Positions 25,309 through 35,156 are shown, numbered from the stretch's first letter. The stretch is 64,000 nucleotides of DNA from Bog-159 sp049511415 (GCA_049511415.1 JBEKYC010000026.1:1-64000), one strand, 5' to 3'. Program-made: numbers and translations. Notes: generated by a model from the sequence alone, not told the origin.

Positions 25309-26687
25309 AACGCGCCATCCTGCTCGCACTGATTTCGCTCCCGATTTCGCTTTGGGTGCTGTTTGCGTCCGATCCCGGCTCGGGTGACTGGCCCATGTGG
25401 GGCGGCACCGCCGACCGCAACATGGTCTCGTTGATGAAGGGCATCCCCATCACCTGGGATCTGAAGACCAAGAAAAATGTAAAGTGGATGGCTCAGCTCG
25501 GCTCGCAGAGCTACGGCAATCCCGTCGTGGCCGGCGGGCAGGTTTACGCCGGCACGAACAACGAACTGGTGCGCAATCCCAAGGAACCGGGCGACCGAGG
25601 CGTGCTCATGTGCTTCCGCGAATCGGACGGCAAGTTCCTCTGGCAGCAGGCCAACGCCAAACTGGCTGCGGGCCGCGCGCTCGACTGGCCATTTCAAGGC
25701 GTGTGTTCGTCACCGCTAGTCGAAGGCGAACGCCTGTATTACGTCACCAACCGCTGCGAAGTAATGTGCCTGGATACCCATGGTGATGGCAATGGCGGCG
25801 CCAAAATCATCTGGAAATACGACATGATCGACGAGGTCGGTTCTTCCCCGCATAACATGTCGAACTCGTCTCCGGTCTCCTACGGCAACCTAGTATTCGT
25901 TGGCACGGCGAACGGGCAGGACGAGAGCCACGTTCACATCCCTTCGCCGCGCGCGCCTTCCATGATCGCGCTCGACAAGAATACCGGCAAGAAGGTGTGG
26001 GAAGTGAACAATGTGGGCGAGCGCATCCTGCATGGGCAGTGGTCGTCGCCGTCGGTGGGCAAGATCGGCGATATCGTGCAGGTGGTGATGGGTGAAGGCG
26101 ACGGCTACGTGCGCGGCTACGAAGCCGAAACCGGCAAGAAGTTGTGGGAATTCGATATGAACCCAAAGGATTCCGTATGGCCCAAAACCCGCAACGAAGT
26201 GATCGCCACGCCGGTGATTTGGGAGAACAAGGTTTTCATCGCCAACGGCCAGGATCCCGAACACGGCGAAGGCGTCGGCCACCTCTACGCCATCGACGCC
26301 ACCAAGCGCGGCGACATCACGGAGAGCGGGCGTCTTTGGCATTACGACAAAATCCGCCGCTCCATTTCGACGGGCGCCATCTACAATGGGCTGCTGTTCT
26401 ACTCCGATTTCAGCGGCTTTCTGCATTGCCTGGATGTGAACACCGGCAAGCCATACTGGACACACGATATGCTGTCGGCGGTGTGGGGGTCGCCGATGGT
26501 GATCAACGGCAGGGTATATATCGGCGACGAAGACGGCGACGTCTACGTGCTCGAAGCTTCCAAAGAAAAGAAGCTGATCTCGCAGATCAACATGGGCAGT
26601 TCCGTGTACGCCACGGTCGTACCGGCCCACGGCACGCTTTTCATCATGAACCGCAACGAGCTGTGGGCGCTCAGCGAGAACCCGTGA
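25305..26687 (+). CDS. Secreted PQQ-like beta-propeller protein
   Basis: A 460-residue paralogue of the preceding gene, with a signal-anchor (ILLALISLPISLWVLF) and the same DWPMWGGTADRNMVS opening. Blades such as CFRESDGKFLWQQ, ALDKNTGKKVWEV and GYEAETGKKLWEF span residues 60-440. Its start codon overlaps the upstream stop (ATGA), and its stop overlaps the GTG start of the iron alcohol dehydrogenase, so the three proteins are probably made in fixed proportion. Family members that carry PQQ oxidise alcohols or aldoses in the periplasm, but the binding residues cannot be judged from sequence alone. Confidence 0.85.
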   Translation: MKRAILLALISLPISLWVLFASDPGSGDWPMWGGTADRNMVSLMKGIPITWDLKTKKNVKWMAQLGSQSYGNPVVAGGQVYAGTNNELVRNPKEPGDRGVLMCFRESDGKFLWQQANAKLAAGRALDWPFQGVCSSPLVEGERLYYVTNRCEVMCLDTHGDGNGGAKIIWKYDMIDEVGSSPHNMSNSSPVSYGNLVFVGTANGQDESHVHIPSPRAPSMIALDKNTGKKVWEVNNVGERILHGQWSSPSVGKIGDIVQVVMGEGDGYVRGYEAETGKKLWEFDMNPKDSVWPKTRNEVIATPVIWENKVFIANGQDPEHGEGVGHLYAIDATKRGDITESGRLWHYDKIRRSISTGAIYNGLLFYSDFSGFLHCLDVNTGKPYWTHDMLSAVWGSPMVINGRVYIGDEDGDVYVLEASKEKKLISQINMGSSVYATVVPAHGTLFIMNRNELWALSENP

Positions 26688-27772
26688 TTTTCGATCTTCG
26701 GACGCGAGTTCTGTTTGGCGACTCGCGGTTTGCGGAGCTGGGCGGATTGGCCCAGAGTCTCGGCTTTCGGCGGACGCTGCTGGTTTCCGATCCGGGTCTC
26801 GCCGCCACCGGTTATCCGGCCCAGGCGCTGGCGATGCTGGGCGCCCACGCGCAACTGTTCGATCGCTTTTCCCCGAATCCCGATACGGAGATGGTCGACG
26901 CCGGCCGTGTCTTAGCCGCCGCGCACAACATCGATTCGATTGTGGCCTTGGGCGGCGGCAGTTCGCTCGATTGCGCCAAGGGCATAAACTTCGTGCTCAC
27001 CAATGGCGGCAACATGCGCGACTATTGGGGTTTCGGCAAAGCTGCCTGCCCGATGCTGCCCATGATCGCCGTCCCAACTACGGCCGGCACCGGCAGCGAG
27101 GCCCAGAGTTACGCGCTGATTTCGGATGCCGAGACCCACGTCAAGATGGCATGCGGCGACCCAAGGGCGGCCTTTCGCGCGGCCATACTCGATCCGCTGC
27201 TGACGTGCTCGCAGCCGCGCACGGTGACTGCCACAGCCGGTTATGATGCGCTCTCGCACGCGGTCGAAAGCTACGTGACAACCAAACGCTCGCCGGCATC
27301 GGTACTGTTCGCGCGAGAAGCCTGGTGGCTTCTCTCCGCGAATTTCGAGCGCGTGCTGCGCGATCCGGAGGATTTGGAAGCACGCGGCGCCATGCTGCTG
27401 GGTGCCCACTATGCCGGCATTGCCATCGAAAACTCGATGCTGGGCGCCACGCATGCCTGCGCCAATCCCCTGACCGCGCGCTACGGCACGACGCACGGCG
27501 TGGCCATCGCAGTATTGCTGCCTCGTGTGGTGCGCTGGAACTTGCCGGCAGCCGGAAAGCTTTATGACGAATTGTCCTTCGTCGATTTCCCGGATTTCCT
27601 GGCGGAACTGGCAACGGCCGCCGGGTTGCCCAACCGCATCCGCGACCTTGGTATACCCGAGGACGCGCTGTCGATGTTGGCCGGCGAAGCTGCCGCGCAA
27701 TGGACCGGCCGCTTCAATCCACGCCCATTTGATGCGGCTGCCGCCCTGGAAATCTACCGCGCCGCATACTGA
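26684..27772 (+). CDS. Iron-containing (type III) alcohol dehydrogenase
   Basis: A 362-residue NAD(P)-dependent cytoplasmic dehydrogenase. The GGGSSLDCAKG nucleotide loop and TTAGTGSEAQ are typical. The metal ligands of the family are present: Asp in ILDPLL, His in ALSHAVESYV, His in GATHACANPL and His in GTTHGVAI. I place the start at the GTG at 26684, which overlaps the upstream stop as GTGA; a much longer open frame upstream is antisense or overlapping and lacks homology. As the third gene of the propeller operon it probably takes an alcohol or aldehyde released by, or fed to, the exported proteins. The exact substrate is unknown. Confidence 0.9.
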   Translation: MIFDLRTRVLFGDSRFAELGGLAQSLGFRRTLLVSDPGLAATGYPAQALAMLGAHAQLFDRFSPNPDTEMVDAGRVLAAAHNIDSIVALGGGSSLDCAKGINFVLTNGGNMRDYWGFGKAACPMLPMIAVPTTAGTGSEAQSYALISDAETHVKMACGDPRAAFRAAILDPLLTCSQPRTVTATAGYDALSHAVESYVTTKRSPASVLFAREAWWLLSANFERVLRDPEDLEARGAMLLGAHYAGIAIENSMLGATHACANPLTARYGTTHGVAIAVLLPRVVRWNLPAAGKLYDELSFVDFPDFLAELATAAGLPNRIRDLGIPEDALSMLAGEAAAQWTGRFNPRPFDAAAALEIYRAAY

Positions 27773-27835
27773 AATTTACAACGTTTTTACGGCTTCATCA
27801 CACGACCAAACGGATGGGTCTGTTACCGTTGAAGA

Positions 27836-28981
27836 ATGAGGACAGTCTTGTGTCTGGCCGCCTGCGCGGCCGTGGCCTCGTCGGCGGGCAGTTCGATCTT
27901 CACCGTGGTAAAAACGCCCAACGAGAATTTTAATAATGGCCTCAATGCCATCTCAGCCTCCTCGCCCAGTGACATCTGGGCTGTAGGCCAGTCCACCATC
28001 CACTATGACGGCGCCACTTGGACCGCCTTCCAGGCACCCATGATCAACGGTGACAATACCAGCGAATTGGGCGGCGTTTACGACGTTTCTCCCACCGAAG
28101 CCTGGGCCGTGGGAACCACCGGTATCACGCTGGGCAATCTGCAACAAGTAATCGAGTATTGGGATGGCACGGCATGGAGCCTGTTTCCGGGACCGACCTT
28201 TGCTTCGGGCGACCAACCCAGCCTGAAAGCCATGGCCGGCATCTCCTCCACCGACATCTGGGCGGTCGGCAGCCTCTTGAGCAACGGCGAACTGTTCGAC
28301 CTGTTTGAACATTGGGACGGCACGGCGTGGACCGCGACCGCCCTCCCGGCAGGCGGCTTTCTTTTGGCCCTCTCCGCCGATGCCACCAACGACGTGTGGG
28401 CCGTCGGGTTTGAGGGGGCGGAAAATGACAACAGTGGCACCTTCGTGATGCACTATAACGGCACAAGCTGGAAAAAAGTCATCAGCCCCAGCGTCGGCTC
28501 GGGCGCCAATCAGTTCAACGGCGTGCTGGCGCTAGCGCCCAATAATGTATGGGCAGTCGGTTTCTCGACGCCCGTCCCCCCGCCCAAGGAGGTCGCCAGG
28601 TTGACCTTGATCGAACACTGGGACGGCACGTCCTGGTCCATCGCAACCAGCCCCAACATGGGCCCCAACAGCATCTATGAATCGAATGTGCTCTACGGAA
28701 TCACCGCCGTCTCATCGTCGGATGTCTGGGCCTTCGGCTCCTACTTTGCGGCCAGCGGATCCGAGCACCAGATGACCCTCCTGCAACATTGGGATGGAGC
28801 CTCCTGGACGATTCAACCCAGTCCGGATCCGGGCGCGAGCGGCGCTTTCCTCTCGGATATCCTGTTTGCCGGTGTCTGTCCGGCGCCGGGGAACGTCTGG
28901 ATTGTTGGCGCGGAGGATCACCCGCCGAACGACATCACCATGGCCATTCACAGCATCACCGCCGACAGCGTGCATCCATAA
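27836..28981 (+). CDS. Exported WAVG-repeat beta-propeller protein
   Basis: A 381-residue protein with a signal peptide (LCLAACAAVASSAGS). It consists of about six blades built on a paired motif: (S/N)DIWAVG or DVWAVG followed by a YWDGTAWS or HWDGTSWS element about 20-30 residues later. Examples are SSTDIWAVGS, NDVWAVGFEG, PNNVWAVGF and DVWAFGSYF, each with its HWDG partner. Such propellers are common in Acidobacteriota and Chloroflexota and are usually surface-displayed. It is 63 bases after the alcohol dehydrogenase and may be a separate unit. Confidence 0.75.
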   Translation: MRTVLCLAACAAVASSAGSSIFTVVKTPNENFNNGLNAISASSPSDIWAVGQSTIHYDGATWTAFQAPMINGDNTSELGGVYDVSPTEAWAVGTTGITLGNLQQVIEYWDGTAWSLFPGPTFASGDQPSLKAMAGISSTDIWAVGSLLSNGELFDLFEHWDGTAWTATALPAGGFLLALSADATNDVWAVGFEGAENDNSGTFVMHYNGTSWKKVISPSVGSGANQFNGVLALAPNNVWAVGFSTPVPPPKEVARLTLIEHWDGTSWSIATSPNMGPNSIYESNVLYGITAVSSSDVWAFGSYFAASGSEHQMTLLQHWDGASWTIQPSPDPGASGAFLSDILFAGVCPAPGNVWIVGAEDHPPNDITMAIHSITADSVHP

Positions 28982-28988
28982 AGCCGCC

Positions 28989-30566
28989 TCACATTTCGGC
29001 GAGCGTCAGTTTCACGTCCGCCTTCGCCCAGGCCGCATCGAATTCGTGCTTCACCCAGGCAGCGGCTTCCTGCTTCTCCTGCGCCTCCAGCGATTTCATC
29101 AGCCCGAATAGCATGCGGCCATTGCGCGGCGAGCGTTTCGCTCCTTCGCGAAAAACACTTTCGGCCGCCGCCGCCTGGCCCGCCAATAGCAGCGCCGCGC
29201 CCAGCGACTCGCGCACCGGATAATACCAATCCGGAGGCTCGTCGTAGGTGAACGTATCCTGCAACTCGACGGCGCGCCGCCAATGCGGCACGGCCTCGGC
29301 GGGCGTGGCCGACATGCGGGCGTCAATGATCGCCACCATCAATGCCACCACATCGCCGGCCTTGGAGTATCCGAAGTTTGCGTCCGCCGGAATCATGCCG
29401 CGCATCACTTCGAGTGCCTTCCTTTCCCCACCGGCGGCGGCCCGGTCGCCGCGCACGGCAAACGCGATCGCACGGCCATAGCGCCATGTCGCCAGGCTTT
29501 GACGCAATCCCGCATTCGGTTGCGGCATTTTCAGGAGAGCGTCCCAATCCCCGAAACGCGCGTGCGCGAAATACCACGCCGCGTTGAACCCATCGGCCAT
29601 TTCCGGCATGCCCTCCAACATCGACGCCGAGGCGGCCGCGATTTCATCGGCGGCATGCAGGCTGTCGGCTCTGCGCCCCTGCATCCAGCGCGCGTAGGCG
29701 ATGAAGTGCAGGTTGTGAATGTAGTACGCGGCGTAGCCGCTGTGCAGGACGCCGCTCCGCCCCAGATACTCGCGATCCACCGCGACGGCCCGCTCGTTCA
29801 CCGCGGCCGCCATCTCGTAATCGCCCGTCGCCAGCCAGATATGCCCGGGCATGTGCACCATGTGTCCGGCCCAAGGCATGATACCCATCAGGCGTTGCGC
29901 GCTGGGGATGGCCCGTTCGGGATTCTTCGACGATTCCACCACGTGAATATACAGATGGTTCGCGCCCGGATGGTCCGGCCAGCGTCGTAGCACTTCTTCA
30001 AGCGTGCGTTCCGCTTCCGGGACGCCGGCGGCAGGCGTGCCGTCATTGGCATACCAGTGCCAACGCACGGGGATCATCAGGCTTTCGGCATAGAGCGTGA
30101 TCGCGTCCAGGTCGTCCGGCCAACGCGCCGCCAGCACACGCATGGCGTCCGTATATCGCTGCGGTCGATATTCCGGGCAGCGCGCCGCAACAGCGCGCAC
30201 GTAGGCCTGCTCATGTTCCGGCGCGCCGGTGACCTTCAAGCCCGCCGCGGCCGCCTCGCAGGACGCTTTCATGTTGTATTCCGCATCGCCCTCCATGTTG
30301 ACGTACGGCCCCTGCGCCATCGCCATGCCCCAGTAGGCCATCCCGGCCGACGGGTCCAACTCCGCCGCTCTGCGGAACGAGCGCAGCGCCTCATAGCGGT
30401 TGAAGCCATACATCAGCACCAGCCCCTGCTCGAAGAACTTCTGCGCCTCGGGATTGGCCGTGTGGATCGGGTGATGCCAAGCGCCCAGGCCCGCATACAA
30501 GGACACGGGCTTCTCCTGCGCCATCGTTAAACCGGCAACCAACAAGCACCCCAATAACGTTCGCAT
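28989..30566 (-). CDS. Exported TPR-repeat protein
   Basis: A 525-residue protein with a signal peptide (MRTLLGCLLVAGLTMAQ). The core shows the sequence LGAWHHPIHTANPEAQKFFEQGL at the start and GANHLYIHVVESSKNPERAI / PWAGHMVHMPGHIW near residues 205-245, signatures of a large family of TPR proteins of about 530 residues with conserved histidines whose role is unknown. The remainder is helical repeats. It converges with the WAVG gene, with 7 bases between the stops. The ATG has GAGGGG six bases upstream. Confidence 0.8.
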   Translation of the reverse strand: MRTLLGCLLVAGLTMAQEKPVSLYAGLGAWHHPIHTANPEAQKFFEQGLVLMYGFNRYEALRSFRRAAELDPSAGMAYWGMAMAQGPYVNMEGDAEYNMKASCEAAAAGLKVTGAPEHEQAYVRAVAARCPEYRPQRYTDAMRVLAARWPDDLDAITLYAESLMIPVRWHWYANDGTPAAGVPEAERTLEEVLRRWPDHPGANHLYIHVVESSKNPERAIPSAQRLMGIMPWAGHMVHMPGHIWLATGDYEMAAAVNERAVAVDREYLGRSGVLHSGYAAYYIHNLHFIAYARWMQGRRADSLHAADEIAAASASMLEGMPEMADGFNAAWYFAHARFGDWDALLKMPQPNAGLRQSLATWRYGRAIAFAVRGDRAAAGGERKALEVMRGMIPADANFGYSKAGDVVALMVAIIDARMSATPAEAVPHWRRAVELQDTFTYDEPPDWYYPVRESLGAALLLAGQAAAAESVFREGAKRSPRNGRMLFGLMKSLEAQEKQEAAAWVKHEFDAAWAKADVKLTLAEM

Positions 30567-30607
30567 AATCCCCTCAGAGTGACATCATAAGGGAATTCGG
30601 CCGGTCT

Positions 30608-30637
30608 TATCTGCGTTTATCTGTGTTTATCGGTGGC
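30608..30637. repeat. Three tandem 10-mers, TATCTGCGTT-like
   Basis: Three imperfect copies lie head to tail: TATCTGCGTT (30608-30617), TATCTGTGTT (30618-30627) and TATCGGTGGC (30628-30637). They sit in the divergent region between the TPR gene and the RND permease. 'Tatctgcgtt-tatctgtgtt-tatcggtgg'-type phrases recur between genes in many bacterial genomes, from memory, so this may be one copy of a dispersed element. Confidence 0.5.
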
Positions 30638-30694
30638 CAAACAAACGCGCTGCTCCCTGAAACCGAATAGAATATTCTTAAGTCCCTTTCTCCC

Positions 30695-33600
30695 ATGTGG
30701 ATTGTCCGCCTGGCGCTGCGGCGCCCCTATACTTTCGTCGTGATGTCCATGGTGATCGTCATCCTGGGCATATTAGCCGTCGTTCGCATGCCCACCGACA
30801 TCTTCCCGGAAATCAATATTCCGGTGGTCAGCGTCATCTGGTCGTACAGCGGTATCTCGCCCGAGGAAATGGCGGAAGTCGTCACCATACGCTGCGAGCG
30901 CTCCTTCACCACCTCGGTCAACGACATCGAGCACATGGAGTCGCAATCCCTTCCCGGTCTCAGCATCATCAAGGTGTTTTTCCACGCCAACGCCAAAGTC
31001 GACTCCGCGGTCGCGCAATTGGCGGCTGCCTCGCAGGCCGTGCTGCACTCCCTGCCCACCGGCATGACGCCGCCCTCCATCCTGCGTTACAACGCCTCCA
31101 GCGTGCCCATCCTGCAGATGAGCATTTCGAGCGAAACCATGAGCGAGCAATCGCTCTACGATTACGGTTACAACTTCATCCGCACTCAGATGGCTACCGT
31201 GCAGGGCGCCAGTTTCCCGCTGCCTTACGGCGGCCGGCCGCGCCAGATCATGGTGGATATCGACCTCAAGTCCCTCTACGCGCAAGGCCTCTCGGCCAAC
31301 GACGTGGTGAACGCCATCAACGCGCAGAGCCTGATCATTCCTTCGGGCGTCGCCAAGATCGGCCCCAACGAATTCGTGGTGCGCCTGAACAGCCTGCCGG
31401 CCTCCGCCGAGGCCTTCAACAGCATTCCGCTGAAGCAGACCAGCGGCGGCACCGTCTTCATTCGCGACGTGGGTCATGTGCGCGACGGCTACGCGATTCA
31501 AACCAACATCGTGCGGCACAACGGCAGCCGCGCCGCGCTGCTCACCGTGCTCAAGAACGGCGGCTCCTCTACGCTGCACATCGTCAGCGAAATCAAGGCC
31601 ATTCTGCCGCGCATCCGCTCCACATTGCCGGCAGCGCTGAACCTGAAGCTGCTGTTCGATCAATCCATCTTCGTGCGTGCGGCCATCAATGGCGTGCTGA
31701 AGGAAGCCACCATCGCCGCGTTTCTTACCGGCCTGATGATCCTGCTCTTCCTGGGAAGCTGGCGCAGCACGATTATCGTTTGCATTTCGATCCCTCTCTC
31801 GATCCTCACCTCGCTCGCCGTCCTGAACCTGCTGGGCGAAACCATCAACGTGATGACGCTGGGCGGCCTGGCGTTGGCGGTAGGCATCCTGGTAGATGAC
31901 GCCACGGTTGAAATTGAAAACATCCATCGCAACCTGGGCCAGCGCAAGCCGATCATCCAGGCGATCCTGGACGGCGCCAGCCAGATCGCCATTCCGGCAT
32001 TCGTTTCCACCCTGTGTATCTGCATCGTGTTCGTGCCGGTAATCTTTCTCACGGGCGCGGCACGCTATCTGTTCACGCCGCTGGCCCTGGCAGTGGTGCT
32101 CGCCATGATGGCTTCCTACATTCTCTCCCGCACGCTGGTTCCCACCATGGTGAAGTATCTCCTGCGCGCCGAAGCCGAGCGCTACCAGAATGAATCCGGC
32201 GAAATGGAGAGCAGCGGACACGGGCTGTTCAACTCCATTCACCATGGGTTTCAGACCCGCTTTGAAAACTTACGGAACGCCTACCGGAGGCTGCTGGCCG
32301 CGGCCCTGTCGCATCGCAAACTGGTCGCCATCTGCTTCGGCCTGATCGTGGCCGCTTGCGCCGCGCTGACTCCATTCATCGGCCGGGATTTCTTCCCGCA
32401 GGTCGACGCCGGCCAGATCCGCCTGCATGTGCGCGCGCCCGCCGGCACGCGCGTGGAGGAGACCGAGGCTTATTTCCGCCAGGTCGAGGACACCATTCGG
32501 AAGATCGTCCCGCCGGCCGAGCTGTCGGATGTGCTCGACAACATAGGGCTGCCCTACAGCGGCTTCAACATCGCGCTCAGCGACACCGCCACTATCGGCT
32601 CATTCGATGGTGAAGTTCTGGTTTCGCTGAAGCCGGAGCACGCATCCACCTGGAAATATATACGCGAAATCCGCCAACGCCTGGGCCGCCAATTTCCCGA
32701 ACTGACCTTCTTCTTCCAGCCCGCGGACATCGTGGGACAAATCCTGAATTTCGGGTTGCCCGCACCGATCGACGTGCAGGTAATCGGGCCGCTGACGAAT
32801 GCGGCCGCGAATTACGCCCTGGCGCGCCAGATTACCGTGCGCCTGACCCGCATTCCCGGCGCCGTGGACGTGCATCTGCATCAGGTGGTCGATGCGCCGG
32901 AGCTGCTTTTCAATGTTGACCGCACACGTGCCCGCGAATTAGGCCTGACGCAGGCGGATGTCGCCAACAGCCTGCTCATCTCGCTCGCTTCCAACATGCA
33001 ACTTGCGCCGAATTACTGGATCAATCCCCAAAACCAGGTCGATTACCCCATCGCCATCCAGACCCCGGAATATCACATGGGGTCCACCGCCGAGTTGCTC
33101 GACACGCCGGTGCGCGCGGCCGCCGGCTCGTCCACCCAACTGCTCACCAACGTGGGCCAGTTGGAACGCGACTCCACTGCTTCGGTGGTGAACCATTACA
33201 ATGTGCAGCCGCTCTATGATGTCTACGCCAACGTGCAGGATCGCGACCTCGGCACGGTCGCCGGCGAGGTGCACAAGGTCCTGGACGATTTCCGATCCAA
33301 GCTGCCTAAAGGCAGCTTCTTTGAAACGCGCGGGCAGGTGGAAACGATGCGCACTTCTTTCATCGGCCTGGGACTCGGCATGGTTTTCGCAGTGCTGCTG
33401 GTCTACTTCGTCATGGTGGTCAATTTCCAATCCTGGCTGGATCCTTTCATCATTCTGATGGCATTGCCCGGCGCCCTGTCCGGCATCCTGCTGATGCTCT
33501 TCGTTACCCAGACGACGATCAATGTTCCTTCGCTGATGGGCGCTATCATGAGCATCGGAGTGGCTACCGCAAACAGCATCCTGCTCGTGAATTTCGCCAA

Positions 33601-33895
33601 CGATCTGCGCGCCACCGGCGCCGACGCCATCACAGCCGCGCTCGAAGCCGGCTACACGCGGCTGCGTCCAGTGGTGATGACCGCCCTGGCCATGATCGTG
33701 GGCATGCTGCCGATGGCGTTGGGCGTCGGCGAAGGCGGTGAACAGAACGCGCCGCTGGGCCGCGCCGTGATCGGCGGCTTGCTGGTCGCGACCGTCGCGA
33801 CGCTGTTTTTCGTGCCGGTAGTATACAGCGTATTGCGGCGCAACCCGCCCACCTATCTGGAGCACGAAGCCGAGGTGGAGGCGTATGATCGCTGA
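30695..33895 (+). CDS. RND efflux permease (AcrB/MdtB-like)
   Basis: A 1066-residue inner-membrane proton-driven exporter with the usual duplicated halves of six helices plus large periplasmic loops. The opening IVRLALRRPYTFVVMSMVIV is helix 1. GILVDDATVEIENIHRN contains the paired aspartates of helix 4 that carry protons. The stretches ALPGALSGILLMLF and VATANSILLVNFANDLRATG mark helices of the second half. The periplasmic adaptor follows with an 11-base overlap, whereas in most operons the adaptor gene comes first. No TolC-type outer-membrane gene is nearby. The substrate cannot be told from the sequence. Confidence 0.92.
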   Translation: MWIVRLALRRPYTFVVMSMVIVILGILAVVRMPTDIFPEINIPVVSVIWSYSGISPEEMAEVVTIRCERSFTTSVNDIEHMESQSLPGLSIIKVFFHANAKVDSAVAQLAAASQAVLHSLPTGMTPPSILRYNASSVPILQMSISSETMSEQSLYDYGYNFIRTQMATVQGASFPLPYGGRPRQIMVDIDLKSLYAQGLSANDVVNAINAQSLIIPSGVAKIGPNEFVVRLNSLPASAEAFNSIPLKQTSGGTVFIRDVGHVRDGYAIQTNIVRHNGSRAALLTVLKNGGSSTLHIVSEIKAILPRIRSTLPAALNLKLLFDQSIFVRAAINGVLKEATIAAFLTGLMILLFLGSWRSTIIVCISIPLSILTSLAVLNLLGETINVMTLGGLALAVGILVDDATVEIENIHRNLGQRKPIIQAILDGASQIAIPAFVSTLCICIVFVPVIFLTGAARYLFTPLALAVVLAMMASYILSRTLVPTMVKYLLRAEAERYQNESGEMESSGHGLFNSIHHGFQTRFENLRNAYRRLLAAALSHRKLVAICFGLIVAACAALTPFIGRDFFPQVDAGQIRLHVRAPAGTRVEETEAYFRQVEDTIRKIVPPAELSDVLDNIGLPYSGFNIALSDTATIGSFDGEVLVSLKPEHASTWKYIREIRQRLGRQFPELTFFFQPADIVGQILNFGLPAPIDVQVIGPLTNAAANYALARQITVRLTRIPGAVDVHLHQVVDAPELLFNVDRTRARELGLTQADVANSLLISLASNMQLAPNYWINPQNQVDYPIAIQTPEYHMGSTAELLDTPVRAAAGSSTQLLTNVGQLERDSTASVVNHYNVQPLYDVYANVQDRDLGTVAGEVHKVLDDFRSKLPKGSFFETRGQVETMRTSFIGLGLGMVFAVLLVYFVMVVNFQSWLDPFIILMALPGALSGILLMLFVTQTTINVPSLMGAIMSIGVATANSILLVNFANDLRATGADAITAALEAGYTRLRPVVMTALAMIVGMLPMALGVGEGGEQNAPLGRAVIGGLLVATVATLFFVPVVYSVLRRNPPTYLEHEAEVEAYDR

Positions 33896-35156
33896 TCCGG
33901 GAACCGAGACCCAGGCGCGCCCCCGCCCGCGCACCGGCCGCCGCGGCCTGCTGGCCTTCTTCGCGCTCATCGGTCTGCTGGTGGCCGCCGCTGTGGCTGG
34001 CGGCATCCTGCCGCGCCTCTCCCGCGAAAAGGCGCTACTGTCGGCCGCGCAAACCGAGGCCACCGCGCGCCCCACGGTGGAAGTGGCCACCGCCCGCCTG
34101 GCGTCGGCGCGCGGCATCCTGGATCTGCCCGGCGACATGCAGGCCCTGGTCGATTCGCCGATCTTTGCGCGCGTGGACGGCTATCTGCACTCGCGCCTGG
34201 TGGATTACGGCGACCACGTCAAGACCGGTCAACTGCTCGCCGAAATCGATACGCCGGAACTCGATCAGCAGATCGGCCAGGCCCGCGCCACGCTTTCCCA
34301 AACGCGCTCCGCGCTGAATGAAGCGGCCGCCAATCTGGACCTCTATAAAGCCAATCTGAACCTGGCCCGCCTGACCGTGGATCGCTGGCGCCGGCTGGCC
34401 AAGGGCGGCGTGGTGGCGCGTCAGGAAGCCGATCAAAAGGAAGCCGATTTCGCGGTCGGAGAAGCACAGGTCGCGCGCGCGCAGGCCAGCATCAGCACCA
34501 CCCAGGAAACCGTCCACGCCAATGAGGCCAATCTGCGCCGCCTGGAAGACATGAAGGCTTTCGCGCGCATCATCGCGCCGTTTGACGGCGTGATCACCAA
34601 CCGCAACGTGGACATCGGCACGCTCATCAATTCCGGTAATTCCGGTGGCGCGCGGGAATTGTTTCACATCGCGCAGATCCGGGTACTGCGCATCTTTGTG
34701 AATGTTCCCCAGACCTCCGTAGCCTCCGTCCACATCGGCCAGACCGCCGAGCTGCGCGTGCAGGAACTGCCGGGCAAAGTATTCGCCGCCAAGGTGACAC
34801 ACATCGCCAACGCCCTGGACACCAGCTCGCGCGCCATGCTCACGGTGCTCGAGGTAACCAATCCGCAAGGTGTGTTGATGCCGGGCATGTATGCGCAATT
34901 GCGCTTTGCCACCGGGCGCACGGAACCCACCGTAATCGTTCCCGGCGACACGCTGATCCTGGGCCGCGAGGGTCCCCGGGTTGCGGTGATTGCGCCAGAC
35001 CATCGCGTGCACCTGCGCCAGATCCGTATCGGCCAGGATCTCGGCTCCGAACTGGAAGTGGTTGCGGGGCTGGTTCCGGGCGAATTAGTAGTGGCCAACC
35101 CCTCCGATTCCGCGCGCGAGGGAATGTTGGTGGACGTGCGCAATATCGGCAAGTAA
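33885..35156 (+). CDS. RND periplasmic adaptor (membrane-fusion protein)
   Basis: A 423-residue adaptor that bridges the permease and an outer-membrane channel. It has a basic cytoplasmic tail, one membrane helix (about residues 22-43), then barrel-sandwich and alpha-hairpin regions (VDSPIFARVDGYLHSRLVDYG; QARATLSQTRSALNEAAANL) and a beta-barrel part with KVTHIANALDTSSRAMLTVL. It overlaps the end of the permease by 11 bases, so translation is coupled. Confidence 0.92.
   Translation: MIADPGTETQARPRPRTGRRGLLAFFALIGLLVAAAVAGGILPRLSREKALLSAAQTEATARPTVEVATARLASARGILDLPGDMQALVDSPIFARVDGYLHSRLVDYGDHVKTGQLLAEIDTPELDQQIGQARATLSQTRSALNEAAANLDLYKANLNLARLTVDRWRRLAKGGVVARQEADQKEADFAVGEAQVARAQASISTTQETVHANEANLRRLEDMKAFARIIAPFDGVITNRNVDIGTLINSGNSGGARELFHIAQIRVLRIFVNVPQTSVASVHIGQTAELRVQELPGKVFAAKVTHIANALDTSSRAMLTVLEVTNPQGVLMPGMYAQLRFATGRTEPTVIVPGDTLILGREGPRVAVIAPDHRVHLRQIRIGQDLGSELEVVAGLVPGELVVANPSDSAREGMLVDVRNIGK

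Noticed and set aside
30773..32245. 490-codon minus-strand frame over the RND permease
   Set aside because: Shadow of a highly conserved gene, with no recognisable domain.
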